From Plotosus lineatus (taxonomy: Eukaryota > Chordata > Actinopteri > Siluriformes > Plotosidae): a stretch of 64,000 nt of DNA. Positions 10,722 through 22,724 of the stretch are shown one piece after another. Each line of letters starts with the position of its first letter. The stretch's first letter is position 1. The stretch is taken from positions 4,854,501-4,918,500 of the forward strand of contig CM045751.1 of assembly GCA_024760905.1 (NCBI GenBank), written 5' to 3'. The translations under genes and the position numbers were made by a program. The notes beneath the pieces were generated by a model. It saw nothing but the letters and a program-made list of their open reading frames with translations, was not told where the DNA came from and ran no database searches.

Positions 10722-11621
10722 CAGACAATGACATTTCCATGATATGACATTCGATCCCACCAAAAATCCGCCCCATCCAACGAGCAAAATGTTGATTTAT
10801 GAGCTCTGCTGGTGAAATGGCTTTTCCGGGCCGAATAGCCTCGTATTCTTCCGCCTGTATTCCTCCGCGCTCCGAGAACGCCTTGTGCTGTTCTTCTCAA
10901 TTATTTTCTGTGATGTCCCCTATAGAAAGAAAACAAAACATTTCACCCCCCCACCCCCCCCCCCCCGTGCCAGCATACCCCGCGCAACTATAAATATTGT
11001 TTACTGCACTTCATATCGTTTGCTCGGTGCTTTTTCCCTACACCATAACGCCACTGCCAACTACTGTAATGTATGCACAATTACACTTAATTCTAGTACA
11101 GTATGGCAAAAAAGTATGTTCCTTAGAATCATACACGCATCTCCTGACATCATACTGCACCACCCAACGTGGGCGCACACCACTATTTAAGAAGCACTGG
11201 CCTTGTGGGAGCTCACCACGAGCCCTTCCTCACTGGCCGTCGTAGCGTGCACATGCACAAAATTCTCCTCCTCCTCCTCCTCTGTTATGCACCACTTCAT
11301 GCCTGCCCATGCAGTCGATGATCAGAAGGGTTAGTTGACTTATTGTTTATTCTTGTTTTATTATTATTTATGATTAATTATTATTCATGTTAATGTACAT
11401 TTATTGTTATCATGAAATATTTCTTGTTTTTACATGTTTATCTTTAATATATTAAGTCAAATATATCTGTTTGTGTCAGGTTATATGAGTTTGGGGGGGG
11501 TGGGAACAGATTAATTGGTTTTCTGTTATTTCTCACGGGAATAATTGTTTCATCTCACAAACCTTGCGGATTACGAGTTCACCCTCGGAACGGATTAAAT
11601 TTGTTCGCTGAGGTATCACTG
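10722..11621. mobile_element. Composite TIR element (Tigger/mariner-like ends) containing hAT-MITE sequence
   Basis: The right end ACCCTCGGAACGGATTAAAT to GGTATCACTG (then TA) matches the terminal repeat of the element at 55474-56270. The middle contains TTCTCAATTATTTTCTGTGA and CACTATTTAAGAAGCACTG, ends of a hAT MITE also found at 62118. A poly(C) run lies at about 10947-10965. Confidence 0.6.
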
Positions 11622-11704
11622 TATCTTGAATTTTTTTCTAGAGAACAATTTTATTAGCCATAAAGTTTGTATAACCCATAATCAATACACTAAGCTTATT
11701 TTCA

Positions 11705-12045
11705 TTCTTTCATTCATTTATTTTGAAGGGCTTAGAGTCACAGGGAGGGTGGCACCCATGTCAGCTGACTTTGGGCAAAGTCAGGGTACACTTTGGGTAG
11801 CTCACCAGGCCATCGCAAGGCCAAAACACATACAACCATTCACACTCACATCACACCCATGCCTAGGGGCAATTTAGAGCAGCCAGTTAGCCTACTATGC
11901 ACCGTTTTTTTTTAATTTTATTTATTATACTGTGGGAGGATTGTTACATGTTTATATGTTCTCCTTGTGCACTCCACACAAAGATGCCCCGACCCCAGGA
12001 CATCCCGTGAGGCAGTTGTGCTAAGCACTATGCCACCATGCTGCC
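11705..12045 (-). mobile_element. SINE-B
   Basis: Reversed tail, CGCCAGGCCATCGCAGGGC-like block, GGGGCAATTTAGAGCAGCC, and head ending GCCACCATGCTGCC. Confidence 0.7.
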
Positions 12046-12059
12046 TACGCTCATTGCTT

Positions 12060-12675
12060 CTGTTATTAAAATCTCTTTTAACAGGAGCAATGGATCATAC
12101 CTGCTTTCAACTGTAAAGTACAATTAAAAAAATAATAAAGTTGAAAGGTGATGACTTTAAATGATCAATCGTCCTAGATAACAGAGGGTCTGGTAAAGAA
12201 GCGAAGAAGATGGTGCAGGTTGGGTGAGTTGTGTGCAGACATGTAGCCTGAGTAATTTGTGAGAGAAGGATATGTGGATGAATGAAGGAAAAGGCTGTCT
12301 CGAGGTCAGTTGTGCAGTGCGGTTTAAAGATGTAGCACTGAGGAAAAGTGAGCAGGAAGTGATGAAGATGAAGACGTGGCGATTAGGAAGTGGGAGTGTT
12401 TGTGAATAAAGCGAGGGAGGACAGATCGACATGCACAGAATTGTGATGAAGGGTATAGTGGTGGAAGAATAGTGGATGGGACTGCCTGTTTGGAGAAGAA
12501 TTTGAATTCCAAAGAAGAACATTTTATGTGTTAGATATGCTGATGGAGTGATGTAGGTGAATCCAACGGGAGCAAAAAAAAAAAAATACAGAAGAAAAAT
12601 AAAATATTTCTTTGCACAACATAACTATAATTATAAATAACAGTCTGCGTGGTGCTATCACATCATATCTAAAAT
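12060..12675. other. No recognised gene
   Basis: A 121-codon minus-strand open frame (12522-12157) has low-complexity Ser/Leu-rich composition, no splice context and no similarity I can place. It is probably non-coding. Confidence 0.45.
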
Positions 12676-12679
12676 GTGC

Positions 12680-12768
12680 TGCTTCATCCTAATTACGGTC
12701 ACGGGGAGGTAGAAGCCCTTCTCAGGAGACTCTGGGCGAGGGCGGGGTAGGCCGTGGATAGTTCACCA
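12680..12768 (-). mobile_element. SINE tail fragment
   Basis: Reverse complement of the L2-type tail: CTTCATCCTAATTACGGTC then GGGCGAGGGCGGGGTAGGCC. Confidence 0.6.
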
Positions 12769-13344
12769 TATGTGCTCAGTGCATTATTATAGGCATGGAA
12801 ATACAAACAGCAATTCTTGAGTAATGTTTAGGTGTAGGTGCTCTTTTTTTATAGTAAAAGCAAAGCAATATTCATCACAATACACCAGATGTCCATCCAT
12901 TCATTATCTATGCTGCTGTGCTGACAGGCTCGTGGGAAAGCAAGCGCCGTTTTATTTTGAATGGTTCTCTTGCATGATCTACACTGGCACACAGCGTGGC
13001 TCAGGAATGATGGAATGACCTCATCATATCATATTCTCTCAATATTTCAGAAACACTTCCTGCTTGTTTTTGTTCACCTCACCTCTGGTCCCTCTTGGTC
13101 ATTGCTCGCACCTGTTTCTTTTAATTAGTCTCATCAGGTCTTGTTAGTGTGGATATATACCACACTATTTGTCTTCTGGTTGTTGGAGATTAATTTTTAT
13201 TTTGTCGCACACTGAGCACCACTATAAGTTCGAAGAGTGATTTACTAAAAACGACCTTATTAATAAGGTGGTCTTTGCATATAGCACCCCCAGTGGCCAA
13301 TTCTTGTCATGGAAGCGTTTTTTTTTTTTTTTTTTTTTTTTTTT

Positions 13345-13680
13345 TTGGTGCAGTAGTTAGCATGGCCGCCTCTCAGCAAGAAGGTCTCATTTGGTTTGGG
13401 TGTCTCTGTGTGGACTATGCCTGTTCTCCCTAGGCTTGTGTGGGTTTCCTCTGGGTACTCTGGTTTCCTCCTGCAGTTCAAAAACCTGTCTAGCATGCTG
13501 ATTGGCAGTTCCAAATCACCACTGGGTGTGAGAGTAAATGTGAATTTTTGTGTGTGCTAGTCTGAACGGAATGTCAAGCTATCCATGGTGCACCCCATCT
13601 TCACCCAGTGTCGGCTGAGATGGGTGCCAGAATCCCCACAGCCCTAACTGGGATTATCAGGCTTGGAAACTGAATGAATT
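13345..13680 (+). mobile_element. SINE-B
   Basis: Head GGTGCAGTAGTTAGCATGG after a T run (13318-13346); body GTGTGGGTTTCCTCTGG; tail GGGTGCCAGAATCCCC, ending AACTGAATGAATT. Confidence 0.75.
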
Positions 13681-13769
13681 AATATGATAGTAACTCAGGA
13701 CTAATCACGTGATGTAAGGTAAGGTAGGTCAGTCTGTTTTTCTTTTTATACATGAGCTTAGTAGCTTAT

Positions 13770-13952
13770 CACAGCCGGACCTTTTTCACCCTGAATAGCT
13801 CATGAGGCCATCGCAGGGCAGAAACACCTGACGGCTATGCAGCTCTTCTTGACAAAACTCAGCAATGGTTCTTTTACATGAACCTCTTACCATAGACAGT
13901 GGGAGACATGGCCGGCCTTTGAGGACCTGGTTAGCTGCACTGGGGGGGGCTA
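13770..13952 (-). mobile_element. SINE-A central fragment
   Basis: GCCATCGCAGGGCAGAAACA, CAGCAATGGTTCTTTTACAT, ACATGGCCGGCCTTTG, GCTGCACTGGGGG; head and tail are lost. Confidence 0.7.
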
Positions 13953-14228
13953 TTTAAACTTTTTAAACTTCATCTTTACCATTTTTATTTTTCACTGAGC
14001 ACACACTAGCAATAAATGGATTGGAAAAATAATTCGTTTTTAGCTCACCCTTGCACCAAGGACTGCTGAGTAACACCAGGTTGCTGCTCCTCCTGAAATC
14101 ATCGTTAACCTGTTGGTGAATTCACAGTTCATGACCAAGCAATAAGACCTTGTTACACACATCTGTATTCGTGAAGCAGCTCCAGCTAAGACAGTTTAGG
14201 CTCTCTGTATAGATTTAAAAAGACTGTA

Positions 14229-14262
<34 letters not shown>

Positions 14263-14329
14263 AGAACTTAAAGGTGTGTGATCATTAAAGCCTGTATGTC
14301 ACAAAGACCGTCTCTGAAATATTGGCAAA

Positions 14330-14545
14330 CGTAGTGGATTTTGAATTTGACAACATTCAGCAAAAAAAAAAAAAAAAAAAAAAAAAATCAGGTTTCTTCT
14401 TTGCCACTTTGTGACATTTACTGACAATTAGCAAAATGTCTGAGGGGGTGTTTGTGAAAGACAGTTGGCGAACATGAACAAAATTTTAGTGACAGTGTTT
14501 GTGACGAACAGTAACTAATTGGCACTCGTTTGGAACCTTTTGCTG
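14330..14545 (+). repeat. Unclassified interspersed repeat, copy 1
   Basis: Shares GTTTGTGAAAGACAG, AGTGACAGTGTTTG and ATTGGCA...CGTTTGGA blocks with 56352-56530. A poly(A) run lies within. I cannot assign a family. Confidence 0.5.
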
Positions 14546-14565
14546 CCTCCTGGTGAAATACCAGC

Positions 14566-14836
14566 AGCACAGTGCTGCGGTGGTTAGCATGTTCGTCTCA
14601 CTCATTCCTGCTCTCTACGGGGTTTCTGTGTGGAGTTTGTATGCTCTACCCCTGCTTGCGTGGGTCTCCTCTGGGTACGCCAGTTTCCTTCCTCTGCCCA
14701 AAATACGTGCACAGTCAGCAAACTGGCTATTTCAGATCATTCCTAGATGTGAGAGTGAATGTGAATGGTTGTGTGTGTTGGCCCTGAGATGGCCTGGCTA
14801 GCTGTGCATTGTGTACGCTGGGTGGAAGCCGGGCAT
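14566..14836 (+). mobile_element. SINE-B
   Basis: GCACAGTGCTGCGGTGGTTAG head; TGGGTCTCCTCTGGGTACG body; ends before the tail. Confidence 0.65.
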
Positions 14837-14837
14837 G

Positions 14838-15495
14838 CCTTGAATAGCTGACCAGACTTGCATGGACAACATACAAAACGGTTCATACTCACGACTATGG
14901 ATAATTTGGCACAGCCAGATAGACTAATCAACATGTTTTTGGACCGTAGGAGAAAACTGAAGTCTTCTTCTTTTCTTTTCAGCTGTTCCCTTTCAGGGGT
15001 CGCCATAGCGAATCATCTGCCTCCATCTTCATGGAAGTCATATTACTGATTCGCATGTTTGATTTGGCATAGATTTTTACATCGGATGCCCTTCCTGACA
15101 CAACCGTTAGCAAGGGACGGAGACACACTGATGGCTATGCAGCTACTCTTGTCGAAAGTCAGCAACGGTTCTTTTACATGAACCTCTCACCATAGATAGT
15201 GAGAGACATGACCGGCCTTTGATAACCCAGTTAGCTGCACTGGGGGGGGGGGGGGGGGGGCAGTAACAACCGTGTGGAGAGTCAGACTCAAACCCCCAAC
15301 CTTAGGATCAGCAATCCAGCACCCTTTACCACCAGGCCACCACTGCCCCATATGGAAGAAAACTGAAGTACTTGGAGGGAATCCATCAAGCACCAGGAGA
15401 ACATGCAAACTCCACACAGAAACCACACAAGCTCAGAACCAGGATCTACTTGCTGTGAGACGGTTATGCTCACCACTATGCCAGTCTTCCGCCAT
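14838..15495 (-). mobile_element. SINE-B split by a younger SINE-A
   Basis: Parts 14838-14963 and 15357-15495 join through the 13-bp duplication AGAAAACTGAAGT into a continuous SINE-B (GGACCGTAGG, then GGAGAACATGCAAACTCC). Confidence 0.75.
14964..15356 (-). mobile_element. SINE-A with RTE-like tail, with TSD
   Basis: Plus strand: CTTCTTCTTTTCTTTTCAGC, AGGGGTCGCCATAGCGAATC, CCCTTCCTGACACAACC, then the SINE-A centre and head ending CCACCACTGCCCC. Target duplication AGAAAACTGAAGT at 14951-14963 and 15357-15369. Confidence 0.9.
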
Positions 15496-15499
15496 GCCA

Positions 15500-15935
15500 C
15501 TCATCAATTTTTTTTAATTCAATTAAGAAACCATAAAATGTCACATTTCTGATTTCTCGGCATTGTGTTTATCATTGAGGCTTTATCTCAGAGGCTCATT
15601 ACTGGTGTGTTTTAGGATCATTCACTCAGTGAAAGGGTGTTTAATGTGTGAAATAAGTGAATGCACAACCAGGGGACTTGTAAAAGCAGAGCTGACAGAT
15701 ATATGGATGCATTATTAAACACTCAGTTCTCTGAGGCAATCTGGGAATGCTTCGGGTCACAGGTCCTCTTCCCGCCGCCTCTTCCGGTCATGCTACACGG
15801 CGCATGGCTGGAGGTGGAATGAATGTGCCTGAGCTCAGTGCTACAGTGCTATGGTTTAAGACTCTGCTGTGATTGCTTTGCTTTAACACTGACCTCAGAC
15901 CTCTGGGTCAGCAGAACAAGCGAGGAGCAAAATTG

Positions 15936-15973
<38 letters not shown>

Positions 15974-16340
15974 GATTGATACCACCAAGTAAGCAGAGTC
16001 TGTTTATCATTGTCGTCATCATTCTGAAATGAATACCGCAACATCGCAGAGTTATTATAAGCTGTGGGAAATCTGTTTGTCTTTAACCTATCGGGCTGTG
16101 TTCATGACGACGGTAATGAGGATTATGAGATTTTCTTGATAAATCAGGGGCATCGGGAGACACCCCACTGCTTCCATTAACAGCTTGAGACTGCAGATTA
16201 ATCTTTTAACCGAGTGAGACAGAGTCAAACTACTGCAGAGACTTTTGAATGAGTCACATGATGATCACGTAGTACTATATTGACTGGGGTGGAACAAAAT
16301 ATTGACATGGGGACGACATGCTAAATAATACCTTCATTTA
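15500..16340. other. No recognised gene; (TG)n at 15942-15968
   Basis: Single-copy-looking sequence without recognisable coding exons. Confidence 0.5.
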
Positions 16341-16344
16341 TTTA

Positions 16345-16888
16345 CTTACTGAACAACTACATCCTAATTAGAATCGTGGAGAGGCTGGCGCCCATCTCAG
16401 CTGACTATGGGTTAGGGCAGGGTACACCATGGACAGCTTGCCAGGCCATCGCAGGGCAGAAACACGCTGACGGCTACGCAGCTTCTCTTTACCAAAGTCA
16501 GCAATGGTTCTTTTACATGAATCTCCCACCACGGACAGTGAGTCACATGTCACGGAGAGGCTGACGCCCATCCCATATCAGCCGACTCTGGGCAAGGACA
16601 GAGCACACACTAGACCATGCCGGACCATCACAGGGCAGAAACACGTTGATGGCTGTGCAGTCGTGTGTTTATCAAATGTGTGTAGTCCTCCTCATGAAAG
16701 TCAGCAATGGTTCTTTTACATGAACCTCTCACCATGGACAGTGAGAGACATGGCCGGCCTTTGATAACCCAGTTAGCTGCACTGGGGGGACAGCAGTGGC
16801 AACCGTCGACAGTGGGGCATGAACCCTCAACCTCGGGATTGGTAATCCTGCACCTTATAACTGGGCTAGTACCAGGCCACCACTGCCT
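16345..16888 (-). mobile_element. SINE-A with internally duplicated tail and centre
   Basis: The plus strand shows tail-centre (to AGTGAGTCACATG) and then a second tail-centre-head beginning CACGGAGAGGCTGACGCCC. Each centre has CAGCAATGGTTCTTTTACAT; only the second has the head. Confidence 0.75.
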
Positions 16889-17009
16889 CGAGGTAATACA
16901 GTAGCTTATACATCTAAATCAAATATCTTCAATCTCTGGATTGTAATAATTGTAATTTTTATTATTTCATTCAAATTTGAAATAAATAAGGTCAGTTCAG
17001 GGTTGCTGG

Positions 17010-17255
17010 TCCATCCTGTGCTTGCGTGGGTTTCATCAGGGTAACTCGGTTTCCTCTGACAATCCAAAAGCAAGCACAGTAGGCCAACTGCCTGTTATAA
17101 TTCATCCCTAGCTGAGAGGGTGAACAGTTCTCTGTTGGTCCTGTAATGGCCTGGCAAGCTGTTCAGGGTGTACTTTTCCTTTGCCCACAGTTGGTAAAGA
17201 TGGGCTCCAGCCTCCCCGCGACCCTAATTAAGAATAATCAGTTCAGAAAATGAGT
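17010..17255 (+). mobile_element. SINE-B, 5' truncated
   Basis: From CCATCCTGTGCTTGCGTGGG to the tail CGACCCTAATTAAGAATAA and AAAATGAGTGA. Confidence 0.7.
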
Positions 17256-17259
17256 GATA

Positions 17260-17825
17260 TTATTCCTGCTTTTGGTTTTTTTTGTTTGTTTTTTTGTACT
17301 TGCAGGTGGCATTACTGATTAATCAAATCTTCCGACCTGCCAGAATTAAGAATTCACCAGCGCTGTTCTATTTATTAGTAAATAATTTTACATGGCAGTT
17401 CAAAGAAAACACCGCACGTCGGAGTTCCTGCTAGTTCCTGCCCTTCTTAGCAAACCCTGACTGGTTAATCACTCTGGAGGTGGGAGGCCAGTTTGAATGT
17501 TTTGAAGTTTTCAGACCCACATATGGCGGCTCTGGGGACCCGCTTGAGGTACCATATGTGAGTGATGAACATCTCCTGTGAGCATATGGCCTCGCTCATT
17601 AGTCATTTACGAGAATCTCTAATGAGCTCCGGCCATATCAGAACAAAGATGCAGGAGGTTTCATGTAATGCTCGCTCACATCCAAATACTTCATGCATGA
17701 AGATTCTTTGAGTGAAGCTGTTTAAAGTATAAGTGGCCCGTCCCAGCCCATAGCATTACTCTGCCTAGTAATAAAGTCCAATAAAATGCAGATGGAGGCC
17801 ACAGTTCATTACTTGTATATGGTAA
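17260..17825. other. No recognised gene
   Basis: Mostly single-copy-looking DNA; a short AGAATTAAGAATTCACCAGC motif resembles a MITE end but was not resolved. Confidence 0.4.
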
Positions 17826-17829
17826 TTTC

Positions 17830-18073
17830 CTCCGAGGGCCACAGGAGCCAATGCTAGCTGACTACAGGTGAGAGGCAGGGTTGCACCTGGAAGAGATCTC
17901 GGCCAAAAGAGACACAGACATCCATTCACGTCTACATTTAGACAAATGAGCAAGCTAGCCGAACAAGAAAACCTAACATGAGTGTCTTTACAAATTGGGA
18001 GAAGGACAAGTGTCCCAGCAGCCAGGATCTTCTTGCTGTGAGGCGACAGTTCTGAGCACCATGCTGCCCATAT
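17830..18073 (-). mobile_element. SINE-B, degraded
   Basis: Contains GGATCTTCTTGCTGTGAGGC and ACCATGCTGCCCA of the reversed head; the tail is poor. Confidence 0.55.
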
Positions 18074-18079
18074 ATTGTG

Positions 18080-18306
18080 GAAAAGCTGGAGCCTATGCCA
18101 GCTGACTTCGGGGAAAAAGGCGGAGCACACCTTGAACAGCTCACCGGACCATCAAAGGCTATGTAGCCTACCATTGACGAAAGACAGAAATGGCTCTTTT
18201 GCATGCCTGTCACCACCAACAGTGAGATGCACTGGGGGAGGGAGATGGGGCGGGACAGCAGTGACAACCCGCTGATGGTGGGCGATCTTGGGATCGGTAA
18301 CTGCAG
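18080..18306 (-). mobile_element. SINE-A, degraded
   Basis: CAGCTGACTTCGGGGAA, ACAGCTCACCGGACCATC, AGTGAGATGCACTGGGGG, GACAGCAGTGACAACC: reversed tail, centre and part of head. Confidence 0.6.
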
Positions 18307-18309
18307 ACT

Positions 18310-18610
18310 GTAAAAAACAAATTACAGATGTAATGTTGATATATTAGCTGCTACAGCTATTGGGTGGCTTCAGCATTCAAAAGTCAGCAATGGAGATGAA
18401 CAGACTCTTAAAAGTCCAACATCCTTGTGAAGGCCCAAATTTAGAAAATTTTGGAACTGCTCACCAGAAAACTCACTAAAATTGGTCCGAATGGTAAAAT
18501 TCATTATCTTAACTGACGCAAGTGTCTGACGGTAGAAGTGGGACTTTGTCCGGATCGCTGTTCGCCGCGTCCTTCAGGGCTATTCTTTGTGGATAGTTGG
18601 ATGTTTCACA

Positions 18611-18644
<34 letters not shown>

Positions 18645-18865
18645 ACGTCTTCTTAGTGCAAGAGCACTTCAGAACATGATACCAGAAATGACTTTTACCC
18701 TGTAATTGACAGGATGTGCTGTTAATTCAATTTTAGTTGAACAGTGCTTTTAGCAGCAAACCTCAGCATCAGTGGACAGTTCGGTTGGATATCGTGACTG
18801 AATACCTGTGTTGACGTGAAAAGATTAACAGACTCAAGACTGGTGCTCATCACTCACCTTCACCT
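18310..18865. other. No recognised gene; (TG)n at 18611-18642
   Basis: No exon-like or repeat-like sequence beyond the TG tract. Confidence 0.5.
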
Positions 18866-18871
18866 ACTTTG

Positions 18872-19063
18872 CTGAGCCAGCTAATCCCTCTAGGTTCACG
18901 GGCAGGCTGGAGCTGACAGTGTGCTGAGGTGGGGAAACACCTTGAACCATGACCATTGTGGAGCCAACACGCAAATCATTCACACTCATACATACACCTA
19001 GAGGCAATGTAGAAACCGGAGTACCCTGAGGAACTGCACACAAGGACGGAGAGAACATGCAAA
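18872..19063 (-). mobile_element. SINE-B, degraded
   Basis: Reversed body with CATTCACACTCATACATACA and GGAGAGAACATGCAAACT. Confidence 0.5.
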
Positions 19064-19527
19064 CTATATTATTACCGCAAGGGAAATTTGGCTCAGCATT
19101 TCAGCCCTAAAAACAGACCCCCCCCCCCCCCACACACACACACACACACGTACTCAGGGCAGTGGTCAGCCATATTTCAGTGCCCGGAGAGTGGTCAGCG
19201 GCTAGTCGCCTTGCAAAAGAGCACTCCAGCCGTGAAGGTGGAGGAAAGTGACTGTGCTCCTCACTCCCCACGCCACCAGACATTTCTTCCTGTTGGCTCA
19301 AGACTCAAAGCAGCCATGTTTCGATCTCAAAACCTGCTCCTCTAGACATTAGGCCAAGTCTACCCCCAAGCATGTGACTTCTATTTATCAGCCAGTAATC
19401 AAGACCTTGACCTGTTGCCTCCATCTATTTTCTTCTTCGAGAGCTTGCGTTCATCCATCATCTCGTTGATCTGCAACAGGAGCTATGACACAAAGTCATG
19501 TTACATACTTCATGCAAGCACAGCATT

Positions 19528-19864
19528 TATTCACTTTCTAAACCATATAATCCTAATTAAGGTCAGAGGGAGGCTGGCACCCATCTCGGCCCACTCTGGG
19601 TGATGGCACAGTACACCCTGGACAGCTCGCCACACCATCACAGGACAGAAAGAAGCTGATGGCTATCCAGCTCCTCTTTACAAAAGTCAGCAATGGTTCT
19701 TTTACAGGAAGCTCACACCATAGACAGTGAGAAACATGGCGGCCTTTCATAACCCAGTTGGCTGCATTAGGGGACAAAAACACCAGTTAATAGTGGTGCT
19801 TGACCCCCCCAATCTTAGGATCAATGAACCAGCACCTTTACCTCCAGGCCACCGCTGACCCCCC
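19528..19864 (-). mobile_element. SINE-A, L2-type tail
   Basis: Reversed tail CATATAATCCTAATTAAGG, centre CAGCAATGGTTCTTTTACAG, head ending CCAGGCCACCGCTG. Confidence 0.78.
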
Positions 19865-20289
19865 AAGCACAGCATTGAAACGACTAACTCCAAATATGGA
19901 GAATGTTCTGTCTGGTATCTGTCATCTACAACGGCCACCGTACAGCATATTAATCTTCAGCGTTAAAGCTTCGCCAGCGCCAATTCTTTGGACTTTTCTA
20001 TCGCTATTGATCCATTTCCTTACTGCTGGTTGTACCACACAGATGGGCCGTTTGCATATCAGAATATCATCGCTGTCATGTTTGACAAAGCAGCTGGTGT
20101 GCCACATGGTTCCCCCCTTTAAGTTCAGGCCCTTGGCACCATGTTATGCCAGAGCTATGTGGGATGGGTGTTGATTTCTTTTTTTTTTTTTGCATTGGGG
20201 AGATTTTCAGTTTTCAGTCTGGAACACATTTTCATCAAAACTTTATTAAAACATGATTACATTTTACATGCAACCAAAACAATGTGTAA

Positions 20290-20321
<32 letters not shown>

Positions 20322-20404
20322 TACCCTTCAGAAAATATCCCTGCAACGATTATATTTTTTGTTGCTTCTCTTTATTGAACTCTCACTCAATCACCCATTT
20401 GAAA

Positions 20405-20990
20405 AACATATTACTCCTACTCGGGCCACGGAAAAGGTTGGATCCTCTCTCAGCCAACATTAGGAGAAGGTAGGGTACACCCTGAACAGCTCCCCAGACC
20501 ATGGCAAAGCAAACACACCCAACTATTCACACTCATCAATTTGCAGGCAGTGGTGGCCTGGTGGTAAAGGTGCTGGATCACTGATCCTAAGGTTGGGGGT
20601 TCAAGCCCCACTCTGCGTGGGTTGTCACTGTTGCCGCCAGTGCAGCTAACTGAGCTATCAAAGGCCGGCCATGTCTCTCACTGTCTATAGTGAGAGGTTC
20701 ATGTAAAAGAACCATTGCTGACTTTCAACAAGAGGAACTACAAAGCCATCAGTGTGTTTCTACCCTGCGATGATCTGGTGAGCTGTCTAGGGTGTACTCT
20801 ACCCTCAACTGGAGCTGGCTGGGATGGGCGCCAGCCTCCCCCTGACCCTAATTAGGATTAAGCGGTTACAGATGAATGAAGGATGGGTCAATTTGGAACA
20901 GTGAAATAACCAAACGTGCAAGTCTTTGGACTGTAGGACGAAACCGGTGTACCCAGAGGAAACCAACACAAGCAAACTCCACTATGAGTT
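20405..20990 (-). mobile_element. SINE-B interrupted by SINE-A
   Basis: Fragments 20405-20543 and 20888-20990 flank a SINE-A and share the repeated TCAATTTG, so the host SINE-B is older. Confidence 0.7.
20544..20887 (+). mobile_element. SINE-A, full length, L2-type tail, with short TSD
   Basis: Good reference copy: GGCAGTGGTGGCCTGGTGG head, GGTTCAAGCCCCAC B box, GGCCGGCCATGTCTCTCACT, AAAAGAACCATTGCTGAC, GCGCCAGCCTCCCCCTGACC, CCTAATTAGGATTAAGCGG. Flanked by TCAATTTG (20536-20543, 20888-20895). Confidence 0.88.
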
Positions 20991-21610
20991 GTTGATTATA
21001 ATTATGAGCACAAGGCTGTCGCAAAGAAGAAATAAAATGATTTTAAGCTGGTAACACGAACGCTGCTTCAGCTCAAGCTCTGTCACTGATGTTATTGGGA
21101 CTAGCAAGAATTCCTAAGGAAGTCGACCACCAACATTATTTACATGTCTTGCTGATGTTCTATCTAAGTTGCTTGGGTGAATTCATTTGCTACATTGAAT
21201 ATGGAAAAGCAACAAGACTGATATCTCCATAGGTTCCGTGTATAACCGCAGTGAGTAGCAATCCTTAAGCACTTTCACAAAATGAAAACAAGGCTCTTGA
21301 TCCTCCTACAGTTCAACCGGAGGTACACGAATGGAGAGATTCCAATTACCGCATAATCATCTTGATTAGCACTAATTAGCCATTGTAATTATCTTCAGCC
21401 ATTGAGGTCTATTAGATAGCCCATCATATGATGAAGAAGGGAAAAAAAAAAACCATGTGGAGCACATTTTCAAAGCAGAAACAAATAGAATTCTCCAGGA
21501 AGCTGTTAGCCTGTAATCAGATGTAAACAGCATTACTGTGAATATTTCACAAAGGCAGATGCAGAATTATTTAATTTTATAGGGGTCTTAGTGCTCGGAA
21601 TAAAGTGGGT
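20990..21610. other. No recognised gene
   Basis: AT-rich; nothing supported beyond a short poly(A) stretch near 21450. Confidence 0.5.
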
Positions 21611-21616
21611 GAGTAC

Positions 21617-21870
21617 AGGAGGCAGTGCTGCCTCACAGCAAGAAGGTTATGGGTTCTCGGAGCATTTCTGTACGGAACTTGTGTGTTCTCCCCGTAATTG
21701 TGTGGGTTTCGTCTGGGTACACAGGTTTTCACCTAGAGTCCAAAAACATGCAAATTAGACTAACTGTCTGCTTCAGATTGCCCCTTGGTGTGAATGTGAG
21801 TGCAAACAGTCATGCCTACAATGGTCTGTTTAGCCGTTTAAATGAGCTGTTTAGGGTGCACGCTTTATAT
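21617..21870 (+). mobile_element. SINE-B, degraded
   Basis: GCCTCACAGCAAGAAGGTTA head part, GTGTGTTCTCCCCGTAATTG, GTTTAGGGTGCACGC. Confidence 0.6.
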
Positions 21871-22376
21871 TTCTTGATTATGGACTCCTAGGGTATGAAA
21901 TTCCTTTGAATTGTTGACAGTGCCTTGCCACCTATCGTCGATAGATTGTTCTGAAATTAGGGCCGGGGTAGACGGACTTAGACAATATTTTAGGTGGTGC
22001 TAAGGTTATTAATCAGTGTATGACATGATTAATTTTCATAGAGGACACTACTTTGATTTTAATAAGATTAAATAAAATTACACAATTAAATTAATAAATC
22101 ATCAGTTAAAGTGTTTGTGCGAAGGGCATGCAGAGCTTTTTGTTTTATTACCCTGTATTGGTGATGTTTACATTCCTGTTGATTCATTTAATTGATTCAT
22201 TCATGTTAATTTAGTGTGATCTTTATAATTATATTTGTCCATGAAAACAACAAAACAACAGCAAGAATACAGAAATAGAAATCTTGGGCAAAAAATGGTT
22301 GTTGTTTTTTTTTTTTTGCAGGATGTGGTAACGGTTTATTTTATATTTTCAATAACTCAAACAGCATGATTCATTC

Positions 22377-22721
22377 AGGGTAGTGGTGGCCTGGTGATAA
22401 GGTCACTGATCCAAAGGTCGGGGTTCAAGCCCCACCCTCAACAGGCTCTCACTGCCCCCCCTTCCCCCCAGTGCAGCTCAGTGGGTTATCAAAGGCCGGC
22501 CATGTCTCTCACTGTCTACGGTGTGAGATTCATGTAAAAGAACCATTGCCGACTTTTGACAAGAGGAGCTGCATAGCCATCAGCGTGTTTCTGCCCTGCA
22601 ATGGCCTGGCAAGATGTCCAGGGTGTACTGTACGCTCGCCCAGAGTCGGCTGAGATGGGTGCCGGCCTGCCTACAACCCTAATTTGGAATATGCGTTTCG
22701 GAAAAATGAATGAATGAATGG
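22377..22721 (+). mobile_element. SINE-A, L2-type tail
   Basis: AGTGGTGGCCTGGTGATAAG head, GGCCGGCCATGTCTCTCACT, degraded CAACCCTAATTTGGAATATG tail, (GAAT)n end. Confidence 0.82.
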
Positions 22722-22724
22722 TTC

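Noticed and set aside
12157..12522. 121-codon minus-strand frame
   Set aside because: Ser/Thr/Leu-rich low-complexity translation, no splice context and no recognised family.
20546..20640. tRNA gene candidates at SINE heads
   Set aside because: B-box-like GGTTCAAGCCCCAC is present, but cloverleaf pairing is poor and the sequence is joined to SINE bodies in many copies, so these are tRNA-derived SINE heads.
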